Origin: Peptoanaerobacter stomatis
GTDB taxonomy: Bacteria > Bacillota > Clostridia > Peptostreptococcales > Filifactoraceae
Direction: 5' to 3'
NCBI RefSeq assembly: GCF_000238095.2
Contig: NZ_JH815225.1
Span: 336,724-400,723 of the forward strand
DNA length: 64,000 bases
In this document: in pieces, positions 8,953 to 18,063 of the stretch
Numbering within the stretch: the stretch's first letter is position 1
Layout: every line of letters starts with the position of its first letter
Position numbers and translations under genes: made by a program
Notes under the pieces: generated by a model
What the model was told of the DNA's origin: nothing
The model's input: the letters and a program-made list of their open reading frames with translations, nothing else
Database searches by the model: none

Positions 8953-9807
8953 ATGAAAATAGTTATAATTACAGGATTATCGGGTTCAGGTAAAAGTGAA
9001 GCTATGAATGTTATGGAGGATCTGGGATATTATTGCATAGATAATTTGCCTCCTGAAATAATACCTAAAATAGTTACTCTCGGATATGATTCAAAAGGAC
9101 AGCTTGATAAAATTGCGCTCGGTATAGATATAAGAGGTTACCAGTTTTTAAAAGAGATAAATACTGCAATAAACTTTCTGCAAGAAAGCGGTTATGATTA
9201 CAATGTTATATTTTTGGAATCAAATAATGAAACCTTGGTAAGACGTTACAAAATGTCAAGAAGAAAACACCCTTTATCAAATGGTGAAGATATTTTGGAT
9301 GGAATATCAAAAGAAAGGGAAATGCTTAAAGATATTAGAAAAAAAGCAAAATATATAATAGATACATCAAATTTTTTGCCGATTGATTTGAGAAGAGAGG
9401 TTATATCACTATTTAATGAAAATATAAAAAGTAAAGGATTCATTATAACAATAATATCTTTCGGTTTCAAATACGGTATACCGATAGATTCAGATCTTGT
9501 ATATGATGTAAGGTTTATGCCAAATCCATATTATGTCGAAGAACTGAAAGAAAAAACAGGAAATGACAAATATGTTCAAGAATATGTTTTAAATGATGTA
9601 AACAGTGTAAAATTTTTAGAAAAATTATATGATATGATAGATTTTTTATTGCCTATGTATATAAAAGAAGGTAAAAATCAGCTCGTTATATCAATAGGTT
9701 GTACAGGAGGTAAACATCGTTCTGTTACAATAAGTAACAAATTATACGAACATTTGGAAAATCAAAATTACAATGCTTATATAAAACATAGAGATTATAT
9801 GAATTGA
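8953..9807 (+). CDS. rapZ: RapZ/YvcJ nucleotide-binding protein
   Basis: P-loop protein of the RapZ family (284 residues, normal length). In E. coli it is the RNase E adapter that controls glucosamine-6-phosphate synthase small RNAs; in Firmicutes (YvcJ) it is a GTP-hydrolysing protein of less clear role. Walker A GLSGSGKS is at 8-15, and 'DNLPPEI' follows near residue 31. The conserved C-terminal ligand-binding motif 'IGCTGGKHRSV' begins at 248. It is first in the rapZ-yvcK-nudix-whiA-HPr block, 12 bp before yvcK. The ATG is preceded by GGAG. Confidence 0.95.
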   Translation: MKIVIITGLSGSGKSEAMNVMEDLGYYCIDNLPPEIIPKIVTLGYDSKGQLDKIALGIDIRGYQFLKEINTAINFLQESGYDYNVIFLESNNETLVRRYKMSRRKHPLSNGEDILDGISKEREMLKDIRKKAKYIIDTSNFLPIDLRREVISLFNENIKSKGFIITIISFGFKYGIPIDSDLVYDVRFMPNPYYVEELKEKTGNDKYVQEYVLNDVNSVKFLEKLYDMIDFLLPMYIKEGKNQLVISIGCTGGKHRSVTISNKLYEHLENQNYNAYIKHRDYMN

Positions 9808-9819
9808 GGATAATAAATA

Positions 9820-10821
9820 ATGAAAAATAAAGCGACAATTACTCTTCTTGGAGGAGGAACAGGACAATCCAATATATTAAGAGGTCTAAAAAAATTTGAT
9901 GTAAACCTTAATTCAATAGTTACTATGGCAGATGACGGTGGAAGTTCAGGAATTTTAAGACAGGAAATGGATATACTTCCGCCCGGAGATTTGCGCAATT
10001 GTATATTGGCACTGTCAAACATAGAACCTGAGATGGAAAAATTATTTCAATACAGATTTTCAAAAGGCTCATTAAAAGGGCAAAATTTTGGAAATTTATT
10101 TATAGCTGCTATGAACGAAATACATGGCGATCTAAGAAATGCAATAGCACAAACATCCAAAATACTTGCTGTTAGAGGCAACGTATATCCTGTTACCTAT
10201 GATAATATAAATTTGCTTGCAAAACTTCAAAATGGAAATATTGTAAGAGGAGAGTCTATAGTAGCAAAAGAATGTATAAATCAAAAAAGCGCAATAGACA
10301 AAATATATATAGAACCTGACAATGTATCTGCATCAGAAGATGCCATCAATGCAATAAGAAAATCTGATGTTATAATAGCAGGTCCCGGAAGTCTATATAC
10401 AAGTATATTTCCTGTACTACTTATAAAAGAAATAGCTTATGAAATAAAAAAATCTAATGCCGTAAAGATATTCATAACAAATATAATGACAGAACATGGA
10501 GAAACAGACAGGTTTACATCAAAAGACTTTGCGCTTGAAATTGTCAAAAATTTTAATGACCATATATTTAATTATTTTATAGTAAATAACGGTAAAATTC
10601 CAAATGATATTATGCTTAAATATAATAAAAAAGACCAAAATATAATAAAGTTTGAAGATGACGATGCAAATATTTTCAAAAAAATGGGTATAACAGTAAT
10701 CCATGAAGATATGGTAAAAATAAAAAATAGATTGATATTTCATGATAACGAAAAAGTTGCACAGATAATAAATGAAATTTTTAAGGATAGGTATAATATA
10801 AATTTAGAAATATTTTTATAA
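9820..10821 (+). CDS. yvcK: YvcK/CofD-like gluconeogenesis factor
   Basis: YvcK family protein (333 residues), a UDP-sugar-binding relative of the CofD transferase that affects growth on gluconeogenic carbon and cell-wall synthesis in Bacillus. Motifs: 'LLGGGTGQSN' at the N-terminus, 'MADDGGSSGILR' near residue 36, 'PPGDLRNC' near 55, and 'AGPGSLYTSI' in the second half. It is co-transcribed with rapZ (12-bp gap, GAGGA ribosome site). About 180 bp of AT-rich sequence separates it from the Nudix gene, so a second promoter there is possible. Confidence 0.95.
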   Translation: MKNKATITLLGGGTGQSNILRGLKKFDVNLNSIVTMADDGGSSGILRQEMDILPPGDLRNCILALSNIEPEMEKLFQYRFSKGSLKGQNFGNLFIAAMNEIHGDLRNAIAQTSKILAVRGNVYPVTYDNINLLAKLQNGNIVRGESIVAKECINQKSAIDKIYIEPDNVSASEDAINAIRKSDVIIAGPGSLYTSIFPVLLIKEIAYEIKKSNAVKIFITNIMTEHGETDRFTSKDFALEIVKNFNDHIFNYFIVNNGKIPNDIMLKYNKKDQNIIKFEDDDANIFKKMGITVIHEDMVKIKNRLIFHDNEKVAQIINEIFKDRYNINLEIFL

Positions 10822-11000
10822 ATTTGTACACTTAATACTATTTATTTTTTTATTGATTTAAAGTATAATATTGTATAAGTTTTAATTTTTATCTATATAA
10901 TATAAAATTATTTGATTTAAAATTATTAATAATGGATAAAAAACTATAGACAAAAAGAACTTTTTATTTTAAAAATTATTATAGATTGGAATGTTATATA

Positions 11001-11438
11001 ATGAGGGAAGAAACAAGTGCAGGCGGAGTAGTAGTTTTCTCAAATGCAATTCTTTTACTAAAAAAATACAACAAAGACTGGGTTCTTCCTAAAGGTAGAA
11101 ATGAACAAGGGGAGAAATTAGAACAGACAGCAGTAAGAGAAGTGTATGAAGAAAGTATGATAAAAGCTGAGATATTGAAATATTTAGGAGAAATACATTA
11201 TACATTTAATGACAATATAGATATAGGAGATAAGATACATAAAACTGTATATTGGTATCTAATGACAACACAAAACAATGAATGTTATCCACAAAAAGAA
11301 GAAGGTTTTGTCGAGGCGAGGTTTATAGAATTTGACAAAGCGCTCGATTATGCGAAATATGAAGATGAAAAATCAATAATAAAAGTGGCTATAGAACATA
11401 TGAAAAAAATAAATAGTAAAAAATCAGGTAAAAAATAG
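11001..11438 (+). CDS. Nudix hydrolase (YvcI-like)
   Basis: Nudix-fold pyrophosphohydrolase of 145 residues. The Nudix box is readable as G-x5-E-x7-REVYEES followed by MI: all catalytic Glu/Arg residues are present, but the usual glycine after EEx is methionine. ATG 11001 is chosen because TTG 10986 lies inside the ribosome-binding TTGGA. Its stop codon overlaps the whiA GTG start by one base, which indicates translational coupling. B. subtilis also carries a Nudix gene (yvcI) at the edge of this cluster; here it sits between yvcK and whiA. The substrate is unknown. Confidence 0.88.
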   Translation: MREETSAGGVVVFSNAILLLKKYNKDWVLPKGRNEQGEKLEQTAVREVYEESMIKAEILKYLGEIHYTFNDNIDIGDKIHKTVYWYLMTTQNNECYPQKEEGFVEARFIEFDKALDYAKYEDEKSIIKVAIEHMKKINSKKSGKK

Positions 11439-12394
11439 TGTTTTTTTCAAAAGAAATAAGAGATGAGATAACAGATATAAAAATATATGATGATAATGAA
11501 ATTATAGCTCTTTTAAGTGGAGTTTTTATGTTTTGCGGAAGTGTTGTAATAAAAGGTAACGGAAAACTTTCTTTTCAGATAAATACAGAAAGCATAACTG
11601 TTGCGAAAAAAGTATCTCTCCTTTTTAAAAAAATGTTTTCAATAACTCTTGAATTATATCAAAAAAATAATTATAATTTTAATAAGGAAAAAATTTATAC
11701 TTTAGAATATACGCAGACTTTGAATGAAATAAGCAATATTTTAAAAAAAATCTTTGTGCTTAATGAAGATAGTAGCGGTGTAATATCTATAAGAAGTGAT
11801 ATAGATGAAATTATAACAAAAAATGAGAATGCAGTAAAATCTTTTTTGAGAGGAGCTTATATGATGTCAGGTTCAATAGCAGATCCTGAAAAATCATATC
11901 ACCTCGAATTTATATCACATGACTTTACATTTAGTCAAAATTTTTCCGCTTTATTAAATGAAAGTAATATAAAATCTAATATTACTCAAAGGAAAGAATC
12001 TTTTATTATATATATAAAAGAAAGTGAAAGTATATCGGATTTATTAAATTTGATTGGCGCACACAAAAGTATGTTTAAATTTGAAGATATACGAATAAAA
12101 AAACAAGTTAGAAACAACATAAACAGAATAGTCAACTGTGAAACTGCCAATCTAAGTAAAATAGCAAAAACATACGTAAGACAAAAAAAAGCAATACAAT
12201 ACATCTCAGATAAAAAAGGTCTTAGTTTTTTGCCGAATGAATTAAGGCAGATTGCTATTTTAAGATTAGAAAATGAAGAGGACAGTTTAAAAGAATTAGG
12301 TGAAAAGCTACCTAATCCGGTAAGTAAGTCTGTTGTAAATCGTAGACTTTCCAAAATAGAAAAAATAGCTCAACTAATTTATGAGGAGGAATAA
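11438..12394 (+). CDS. whiA: DNA-binding protein WhiA
   Basis: WhiA family (318 residues): two LAGLIDADG-like domains in the N-terminal 200 residues ('ALLSGVFMFCGSV', 'SFLRGAYMMSGSI') and a C-terminal helix-turn-helix around 'LKELGEKLPNPVSKSVVNRR'. It is needed for sporulation in Streptomyces and affects division and chromosome segregation in Bacillus; it is widespread in Gram-positives whether or not they sporulate. It starts at GTG overlapping the Nudix stop. It lies 5 bp before the HPr gene. Confidence 0.95.
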   Translation: MFFSKEIRDEITDIKIYDDNEIIALLSGVFMFCGSVVIKGNGKLSFQINTESITVAKKVSLLFKKMFSITLELYQKNNYNFNKEKIYTLEYTQTLNEISNILKKIFVLNEDSSGVISIRSDIDEIITKNENAVKSFLRGAYMMSGSIADPEKSYHLEFISHDFTFSQNFSALLNESNIKSNITQRKESFIIYIKESESISDLLNLIGAHKSMFKFEDIRIKKQVRNNINRIVNCETANLSKIAKTYVRQKKAIQYISDKKGLSFLPNELRQIAILRLENEEDSLKELGEKLPNPVSKSVVNRRLSKIEKIAQLIYEEE

Positions 12395-12399
12395 AAGAT

Positions 12400-12666
12400 A
12401 TGATAAAAAAAGAAATTGTAGTAAATAATGATTTAGGACTTCATGCAAGACCTGCAGCAGTATTTATTCAACATGCAAATAAATATAAATCAAATATATT
12501 GATAACAAAAGAAAATTCAACAGTAAATGCAAAATCTATAATGGGAGTTATGGCTCTTTCCGTAGGAAACGGTGAAACTATAGAAATAAAAGCGGAAGGA
12601 CCTGATGAAAATGAGGCAATAGAAGATTTAATGATATTGATACAAGAAGGATTGGCAAAAATCTAA
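12400..12666 (+). CDS. ptsH: Phosphocarrier protein HPr
   Basis: An 88-residue HPr-fold protein. The active-site His15 ('LGLHARPA') for PTS phosphotransfer and Ser46 ('NAKSIMGV') for HPr kinase are both at canonical positions. B. subtilis has crh at this place in the cluster, where His15 is Gln; the intact His15 here means this is a PTS-competent HPr rather than Crh. No ptsI is nearby. It is 5 bp after whiA and last in the operon. Confidence 0.93.
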   Translation: MIKKEIVVNNDLGLHARPAAVFIQHANKYKSNILITKENSTVNAKSIMGVMALSVGNGETIEIKAEGPDENEAIEDLMILIQEGLAKI

Positions 12667-12832
12667 ATTTAAGCTTTTGTTTTTAATCTATAACTATATA
12701 TTTTTAATTTAAAAACAGCATTTATATTAAAAAATTGAATAATTATTTATTCTAATTTTGATACAGTAGATTATAATTTATATAAAAATATATAAATTAA
12801 AGGTTAATTGTGCTTGTTTTATATATTTTTAC

Positions 12833-12861
12833 TTGACAAGTTCATATTTTTATAATAAAAT
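12833..12861 (+). promoter_or_regulatory. Sigma-A promoter of rplM-rpsI
   Basis: A consensus TTGACA at 12833-12838, a 17-bp spacer, and TAAAAT at 12856-12861. It sits directly ahead of the structured leader of rplM, as expected for a strongly expressed ribosomal protein operon. Confidence 0.8.
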
Positions 12862-12954
12862 ACTCTGGAATGTATAGATAAGTTGTCCATTAGCCCCGGA
12901 CTTATGATACAGAGTGTATTTGATTATTTATGCATATTAGGAGGAAATTAAACA
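12862..12954 (+). ncRNA. Probable L13 ribosomal protein leader
   Basis: The 5' UTR of rplM folds compactly. ACTCTG at 12862-12867 pairs with CAGAGT at 12910-12915, enclosing an inner stem GTCC (12885-12888) with GGAC (12898-12901). A strong AGGAGG ribosome site follows, 7 bp before the start codon. Position, size and shape fit the L13 leader described in low-GC Gram-positives, where L13 is thought to bind its own message. I identify it from context and fold; a covariance-model search was not possible. Confidence 0.7.
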
Positions 12955-13383
12955 ATGAAGTGTTATGTTCAAAAACCTTCAGAGGTTCAAAGAAAATGGC
13001 ATCTTATAGATGCAGAAGGAAAGACTCTTGGTAGACTTTCTACTGAAATAGCAAAACTATTAAGAGGTAAACACAAAGTTACTTTTACACCACACGTTGA
13101 CGGTGGTGATTATGTAGTTGTTATCAATGCTGAAAAGATTGAAGTTACAGGTAAGAAAAGAGACAACAAAGTATATAGACACCATACAGGATATATAGGA
13201 AATCTTAAAGAAATAAACTTTAAGAAATTACAAGAAAAAAAACCTGAAGAAATAATAAGATTATCTGTAAGTGGAATGCTCCCTAAAAACAAATTAAGAG
13301 CACCTATGATGAAGAGACTAAGAATATTTGCAGGTCCTGAACATGTTCATCAAGCTCAAAATGTAGAAAATTACGAATTTTAA
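12955..13383 (+). CDS. rplM: 50S ribosomal protein L13
   Basis: 142 residues, full length. Family signatures include '[20 protein letters not shown]' and '[16 protein letters not shown]'. It is a primary-binding 23S rRNA protein of the large subunit. A strong AGGAGG precedes the ATG, and the gene is preceded by a promoter and a leader structure likely to give autoregulation. It is followed 19 bp later by rpsI, the universal partner. Confidence 0.98.
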   Translation: MKCYVQKPSEVQRKWHLIDAEGKTLGRLSTEIAKLLRGKHKVTFTPHVDGGDYVVVINAEKIEVTGKKRDNKVYRHHTGYIGNLKEINFKKLQEKKPEEIIRLSVSGMLPKNKLRAPMMKRLRIFAGPEHVHQAQNVENYEF

Positions 13384-13402
13384 TTTAGGAGGGTAAACTT
13401 TA

Positions 13403-13801
13403 ATGGCAAAGGTACAATATTTCGGAACAGGAAGAAGAAAGAGTTCTGTTGCAAGAGTAAGATTATTACCGGGCGACGGAAAAATAACTATAAACAAGAG
13501 AGACGTAGAAGACTATTTCGGAGCAGGATATGAAACTCAAAAAAGAGAAGTAAGAAGACCACTTGAAATAACAGAAACATTAGGTAAGTACGATGTATTT
13601 GTAAATGTTTCCGGTGGTGGATTTACAGGTCAAGCCGGAGCGATAAGACACGGTATTTCAAGAGCATTACTTGAAGTAGATGCAGAATTAAGAAAAACTC
13701 TAAAATCAGAAGGTTTCTTAACAAGAGATTCAAGAATGAAAGAAAGAAAGAAATATGGTCTTAAAGCGGCAAGACGTGCTCCACAGTTCTCCAAGAGATA
13801 A
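13403..13801 (+). CDS. rpsI: 30S ribosomal protein S9
   Basis: 132 residues. It starts with '[19 protein letters not shown]' and ends with the conserved '[12 protein letters not shown]' type tail (here [11 protein letters not shown]), whose C-terminal Arg contacts P-site tRNA. It has a GGAGGG ribosome site and is co-transcribed with rplM. A strong terminator follows immediately. Confidence 0.98.
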   Translation: MAKVQYFGTGRRKSSVARVRLLPGDGKITINKRDVEDYFGAGYETQKREVRRPLEITETLGKYDVFVNVSGGGFTGQAGAIRHGISRALLEVDAELRKTLKSEGFLTRDSRMKERKKYGLKAARRAPQFSKR

Positions 13802-13813
13802 TTTTTTGAACTT

Positions 13814-13849
13814 AAAAACCTTGAAAATTATATATTTTCAAGGTTTTTA
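13814..13849 (+). terminator. Rho-independent terminator after rpsI
   Basis: A 14-bp stem, AAAAACCTTGAAAA (13814-13827) with TTTTCAAGGTTTTT (13835-13848), 7-nt loop, ending in a T run. Confidence 0.92.
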
Positions 13850-13873
13850 TAATATAAAAAGGAGTTTTGGGAA

Positions 13874-14125
13874 ATGATATTTGATTATCTTTTAAATAAT
13901 AAAGGAGAAATAGGTGCAAAGATAATGATAACTGCGATATTGTTAGCTATATGTTCATTTATAAATCCTACTTTATTTAATGTACATGTTGACGGTGTTG
14001 ACTTTTATGAGAATTATTATTATTCGCTTGTGAGGAGTTTATCTTGGTTTGTTTTTGTAATTATGCTTTTCTTTTTCGGTTTTGCAATATTTTTAAGGGG
14101 AAGAAAAAACGAAGACGATAAATAA
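13874..14125 (+). CDS. Small membrane protein of unknown function, two TM segments
   Basis: I do not recognise this 83-residue protein. It has two hydrophobic helices (about 15-33 and 55-74) separated by a 20-residue polar loop rich in Tyr and Asp, and ends in a charged cytosolic tail (RGRKNEDDK). A GGAG site lies before the ATG. It is placed directly after the rpsI terminator and before its own terminator, so it is probably transcribed alone or by read-through. Codon use looks like its neighbours. Confidence 0.6.
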   Translation: MIFDYLLNNKGEIGAKIMITAILLAICSFINPTLFNVHVDGVDFYENYYYSLVRSLSWFVFVIMLFFFGFAIFLRGRKNEDDK

Positions 14126-14520
14126 TCTTAATTTTATTAAAAAATTACTGCTATTATTTCAGCATATAGCATAATTATATTTGCGTATTGCTCTAAGTGT
14201 TATTTATCATTAAACATAATTACATAAAATTTAAAATTAAAATAATATATAAAACTACTGACATTTATGGTAAAATATAAATATTCAGTAGTTTTTTTAT
14301 AAAATTTATACAAAAGTAATTATAGATTTTTTTGTCAGGTAATAATATAAATGCTAATATTCATTTAATAGGATAAAATTTATATAAGTTTTTTAATTTA
14401 AACATACTTAGGTTTATTCAGATAATTACTTTTTTAAAAATAAAAGTATCAATTATTTTATTAACTTTTAGTATAAAAAATTAACGATAATAAACAACAT
14501 ATAAATAGTGAGGGAAACAT
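14126..14520. other. 395-bp intergenic region, no gene seen
   Basis: AT-rich spacer between the small membrane protein and the dehydrogenase. It contains one clear terminator (14251-14298) and a weak inverted repeat around 14423-14456; a copy of TTTTAGTAT lies near 14466. No ORF of note, RNA gene or riboswitch was recognised. Confidence 0.6.
14251..14298 (+). terminator. Rho-independent terminator
   Basis: AAAACTACTGA (14251-14261) pairs with TCAGTAGTTTT (14285-14294), followed by a T run. The loop is long (23 nt). It lies 125 bp after the small membrane protein gene. Confidence 0.75.
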
Positions 14521-15453
14521 ATGAAAGCTGTTTTTACAATAAAATACACTGATGAGCAGATAAAGATGATAGAAGATTTGGGATATGATGTAATTGTAAG
14601 AAATAAATTTTTAAATGAAGAAGATTATGATTGTGATGTACTTCATTGTTTTAAAACATTGACATCTGAGAATTTACATAAATTTGTTAACCTTAAACTT
14701 GTTCAACTTGCATCTATAGGATTTGAACACTTACCGAAAGAAGAATTATTAAAAACAGACATAAAGATATCAAATCAAAACGGAATATACTCAAAGCCTA
14801 TTGGAGAGTGGATAGTATATAATATATTGCAAATAATAAAAAATGATAAAAAAATAATAGAAAATCAACAGTTGAAAAAATGGGAGTTTATAAGAGATGT
14901 TGATGAGCTTGATGGAAAAACACTTTTATTTCTTGGAACAGGCAGTATAGCAACAGAAGCTGCCAAAAGATTGTCAAATTTTGGTGTGAAAATAATAGGT
15001 CTTAACAGTAATGGCAGAGATATGGATTTTTTTGATGAATGTTACAGCTTAAGTGATATAGATAAATTTCTACACATATCGGACTTTATCATAAATGTGT
15101 TACCGGCAACTGACAAAACATATAATTATATTAATAAGGATTTACTGAAAAAATTCAAAAAAGGTACTAATTTTATCAATGTGTCAAGAGGTCTTGTTGT
15201 AAATGAAGATGATTTGCTTTGGGCTTTGAGAGAAGGTATTGTAAAAAATGCCTGCTTAGATGTTTTTGTAAATGAACCGCTTGATGTATCATCACCGTTT
15301 TGGGATATGGAAAATGTATATATTTCTCCGCATATATCTTGGAGTTCATCTAAAAAAAATGAAAGAGTTTTTGAAAATTTATATGATAATATGAAAAATT
15401 TTATAGAGAATAAACCGCTTAAAAATATTGTTGATTTGAAGAAAGGTTATTAA
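14521..15453 (+). CDS. D-isomer-specific 2-hydroxyacid dehydrogenase
   Basis: NAD(P)-dependent dehydrogenase of the phosphoglycerate/D-lactate dehydrogenase superfamily, 310 residues. The Rossmann glycine motif is 'FLGTGSIATEAAKRL' near residue 139. The catalytic triad is recognisable: Arg in 'NVSRGLVVNEDDL', Glu in 'FVNEPL', and His in 'ISPHISWS'. The C-terminal ACT domain of many SerA proteins is lacking, and the N-terminal domain is divergent, so the substrate is unknown. Its stop is 4 bp before the next start, which makes a two-gene operon with the GalT-like gene likely. Confidence 0.85.
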   Translation: MKAVFTIKYTDEQIKMIEDLGYDVIVRNKFLNEEDYDCDVLHCFKTLTSENLHKFVNLKLVQLASIGFEHLPKEELLKTDIKISNQNGIYSKPIGEWIVYNILQIIKNDKKIIENQQLKKWEFIRDVDELDGKTLLFLGTGSIATEAAKRLSNFGVKIIGLNSNGRDMDFFDECYSLSDIDKFLHISDFIINVLPATDKTYNYINKDLLKKFKKGTNFINVSRGLVVNEDDLLWALREGIVKNACLDVFVNEPLDVSSPFWDMENVYISPHISWSSSKKNERVFENLYDNMKNFIENKPLKNIVDLKKGY

Positions 15454-15457
15454 TTTT

Positions 15458-16459
15458 ATGTCTGAAATAAGACTGGATTTTGTAACAAAAAGAGCAGTAA
15501 TATTTACGAATATAAGAGAAAATAAGCCCACTGATTTATGGGATAAAAACATAATGAATGTGTTTGAAAAGTTTGATGATATAGAATATTCTCCAAACTG
15601 TCCTTTTTGCGTAGGCAATGAGCATATGACACCTGAAAATCAGTATGACAGCGAAGAGAATTGGAAGGTTAAAATCATTCCAAATATGTATCCTATAATA
15701 CAAACTGAAATGGAAATTAAGAGTATAAATAAGTTTTGTTATGTATCAACAGGAATACATGATGTTATAGTAGAAACTCCAAAACATAACGAAACCTATT
15801 TTACTATGGATTTAAATCAATTCAATATTATATATGAAAAGATACATAAAAGATATAAAGAACTTATAAATAATGATGATATAAGCTATGTAAGCTTGTT
15901 TAAAAATTATAAAATGCTTGGGGGAGCGTCTTTACAGCACTCTCACAGCCAAATATTAAGTTTGGATGCTATACCTATAAAATTAAACTATGAGATAAAT
16001 TCTTCATATGAATATTATAAAGATAAACATTCTTGTCCGTATTGTGATATGTTGAACTTCGAAATGAAAGCTGAAAAACGTATAATTTATGAAAATGAGT
16101 ATTTTATAGCATTAGAACCATATGCTTCAGCTTATAAATATGAAACCTGGATACTTCCTAAGAATCATATATCATCTTTTGAAAATGAAGAGAAAATTTC
16201 GTATCTATCAGAGATGTTGTATAAAGTATTCAATCTCTTATATAACACAATTGGAAATTTTCCATTTAATATGTATTTAAATTCACTTTTAAAAAATAAA
16301 ACTGAATGTAAAGATTCATATCACTATTCATTTAGGATAATACCTAAAATAGCAGGAAGTGCAGGATTTGAAATGTCATCAGGTATAAGAGTAAATTCAG
16401 TGTATCCGGAAGATGCTGCTTATAATATACTTAAAAAAAATAATTTAATAAATATATAG
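15458..16459 (+). CDS. GalT-like nucleotidyltransferase (HIT superfamily, DUF4931-like)
   Basis: A 333-residue relative of galactose-1-phosphate uridylyltransferase. Two zinc-type CxxC pairs ('CPFCVG' near residue 48 and 'CPYCDM' near 192) and the active-site-like 'QHSHSQ', standing for the HPHxQ of GalT, are present. It is shorter and more divergent than true GalT, and no Leloir pathway gene is nearby, so it may be an ADP/UDP-sugar or dinucleotide phosphorylase-type enzyme. It is coupled to the upstream dehydrogenase by a 4-bp gap. Confidence 0.75.
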   Translation: MSEIRLDFVTKRAVIFTNIRENKPTDLWDKNIMNVFEKFDDIEYSPNCPFCVGNEHMTPENQYDSEENWKVKIIPNMYPIIQTEMEIKSINKFCYVSTGIHDVIVETPKHNETYFTMDLNQFNIIYEKIHKRYKELINNDDISYVSLFKNYKMLGGASLQHSHSQILSLDAIPIKLNYEINSSYEYYKDKHSCPYCDMLNFEMKAEKRIIYENEYFIALEPYASAYKYETWILPKNHISSFENEEKISYLSEMLYKVFNLLYNTIGNFPFNMYLNSLLKNKTECKDSYHYSFRIIPKIAGSAGFEMSSGIRVNSVYPEDAAYNILKKNNLINI

Positions 16460-16603
16460 AAATTATAATAAGTATATATTATAATTGTTGGTATATATAT
16501 AAAATTTAATATGAATATAAGATTTTTTTAAGAATTATATTGTACAATGGATTAGATTTTTTAGAGGTTTAAAAAGAATAAATTTAATATTTTGGAGATA
16601 TTT

Positions 16604-17854
16604 ATGAAAGCAGAAATAATATCTGTAGGAACAGAATTATTATTAGGTGAAGTTGTAAATACAAATGCAAGCGATATAGCTAAAGCATTAAAAGAAATCG
16701 GAATATCGGTTTATAATATAGATACAGTAGGAGATAATCCTAAAAGATTGTATGAAGATATAGAAAAGGCATATGACAGAAGTGATATAATAATAACTAC
16801 CGGAGGTTTAGGACCTACAAAAGATGACTTGACAAAAGATATTGTTGCCGATTTTTTGAAAGTTGATATGGTTCTTGATGAAAATGAAGTAGAAAAATTA
16901 AAAAACTATTTTAAAAATAGGAAAGATGAACTTAATGAAGGCAATATGACACAGGCATATTTTCCAAAAGGCTATGAAATACTTGACAATCCTAACGGAA
17001 CAGCGAGTGGCTGTGTGATAAATAAAGACAATAAAATAATTATTGTAATGCCGGGACCTCCAAGAGAAATGAAGCCTATGCTCAAAAATTATGTCATACC
17101 ATATCTTTCCAAATTATCCTCAAAATATTTTGCCAGTAAAACTATAAACGTTATCGGAATTGGCGAATCTAAAATGGAAGAAATGATTATGGAATTGATA
17201 AAACATCAAACTAATCCTACTATTGCTCCCTATTTCAAAGATAAAAGTCTTACTCTCAGAGTTATGGCATCAGATGATGATAAAAAAACTGCAGAAAATA
17301 TGTTGTTACCTACAATAGAAAAAATAAAAAGCATATTAAATGACAACATATATGCTTACGGAGATGATTTAGCTATAGAAGACGTTGTTTGTAAATATCT
17401 TATGGATAACAATTTGACTGTATCAACAGTTGAATCTTGTACAGGTGGTATGCTATCATCAAGAATCATAAATATATCAGGTATAAGCAAATGTTTTAAA
17501 AGCGGTTATGTTACTTATTCAAATGAATCTAAAATTCAGCTTGGTGTAAGTGAAGATACATTGCAAAAATACGGTGCGGTATCAGAGCAAACGGCAATAG
17601 AGATGGCAACTGCTTGTGCAAAAAAATCAGGCTCCGATATAGCAATATCCACTACAGGTGTAGCAGGACCTGATGGAGGTAGCGAAGAAAAACCGGTAGG
17701 TTTAGTGTATATAGGATTATATATAAACGGACAGACTTATTGTAAAAAATTAAATATAGTAGGAAATAGGCAAAGAATAAGAAGAATAGCTACAAGTAAT
17801 GCACTTGACTTTGTAAGAAGAACATTAAAAATGCCTATATATGAAATTAATTAA
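16604..17854 (+). CDS. cinA: CinA (competence/damage-inducible protein, nicotinamide nucleotide amidase domain)
   Basis: A 416-residue two-domain CinA. The N-terminal half is a MoCF-like domain with 'SVGTELLLGEVVNTNA' and 'TTGGLGPTKDD'; the C-terminal half (from about 255) is the PncC-type NMN deamidase with 'TVESCTGGMLSSRI' and 'STTGVAGPDGG'. It salvages NMN to nicotinate mononucleotide and cleans up damaged NAD-related compounds. ATG 16604 is the start because the in-frame TTG 16592 is part of the TTGGAG ribosome site. In many Firmicutes it neighbours recA; not so here. Confidence 0.95.
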   Translation: MKAEIISVGTELLLGEVVNTNASDIAKALKEIGISVYNIDTVGDNPKRLYEDIEKAYDRSDIIITTGGLGPTKDDLTKDIVADFLKVDMVLDENEVEKLKNYFKNRKDELNEGNMTQAYFPKGYEILDNPNGTASGCVINKDNKIIIVMPGPPREMKPMLKNYVIPYLSKLSSKYFASKTINVIGIGESKMEEMIMELIKHQTNPTIAPYFKDKSLTLRVMASDDDKKTAENMLLPTIEKIKSILNDNIYAYGDDLAIEDVVCKYLMDNNLTVSTVESCTGGMLSSRIINISGISKCFKSGYVTYSNESKIQLGVSEDTLQKYGAVSEQTAIEMATACAKKSGSDIAISTTGVAGPDGGSEEKPVGLVYIGLYINGQTYCKKLNIVGNRQRIRRIATSNALDFVRRTLKMPIYEIN

Positions 17855-18063
17855 TATTATTTTTGTAAATTATGTTTTAGAAAAATTTATTAAAAAGAAT
17901 AACATATAAATAAAAAAATAAACATTTTATAAAATTTTTTATCTTAATAATAAAAGCTATTGGAAAGATTATTTTGATATAATAAATATGTGTATAATCA
18001 TATAATCTTTTCGTTAATTTGTGATATTAAAATATAAATTATTATATAAAGGAGGGTAGTTAT

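Noticed and set aside
12833-12856. TATAAT at 12851 as the -10 box of the rplM promoter
   Set aside because: The spacing to TTGACA would be only 12 bp; TAAAAT at 12856 gives 17 bp.
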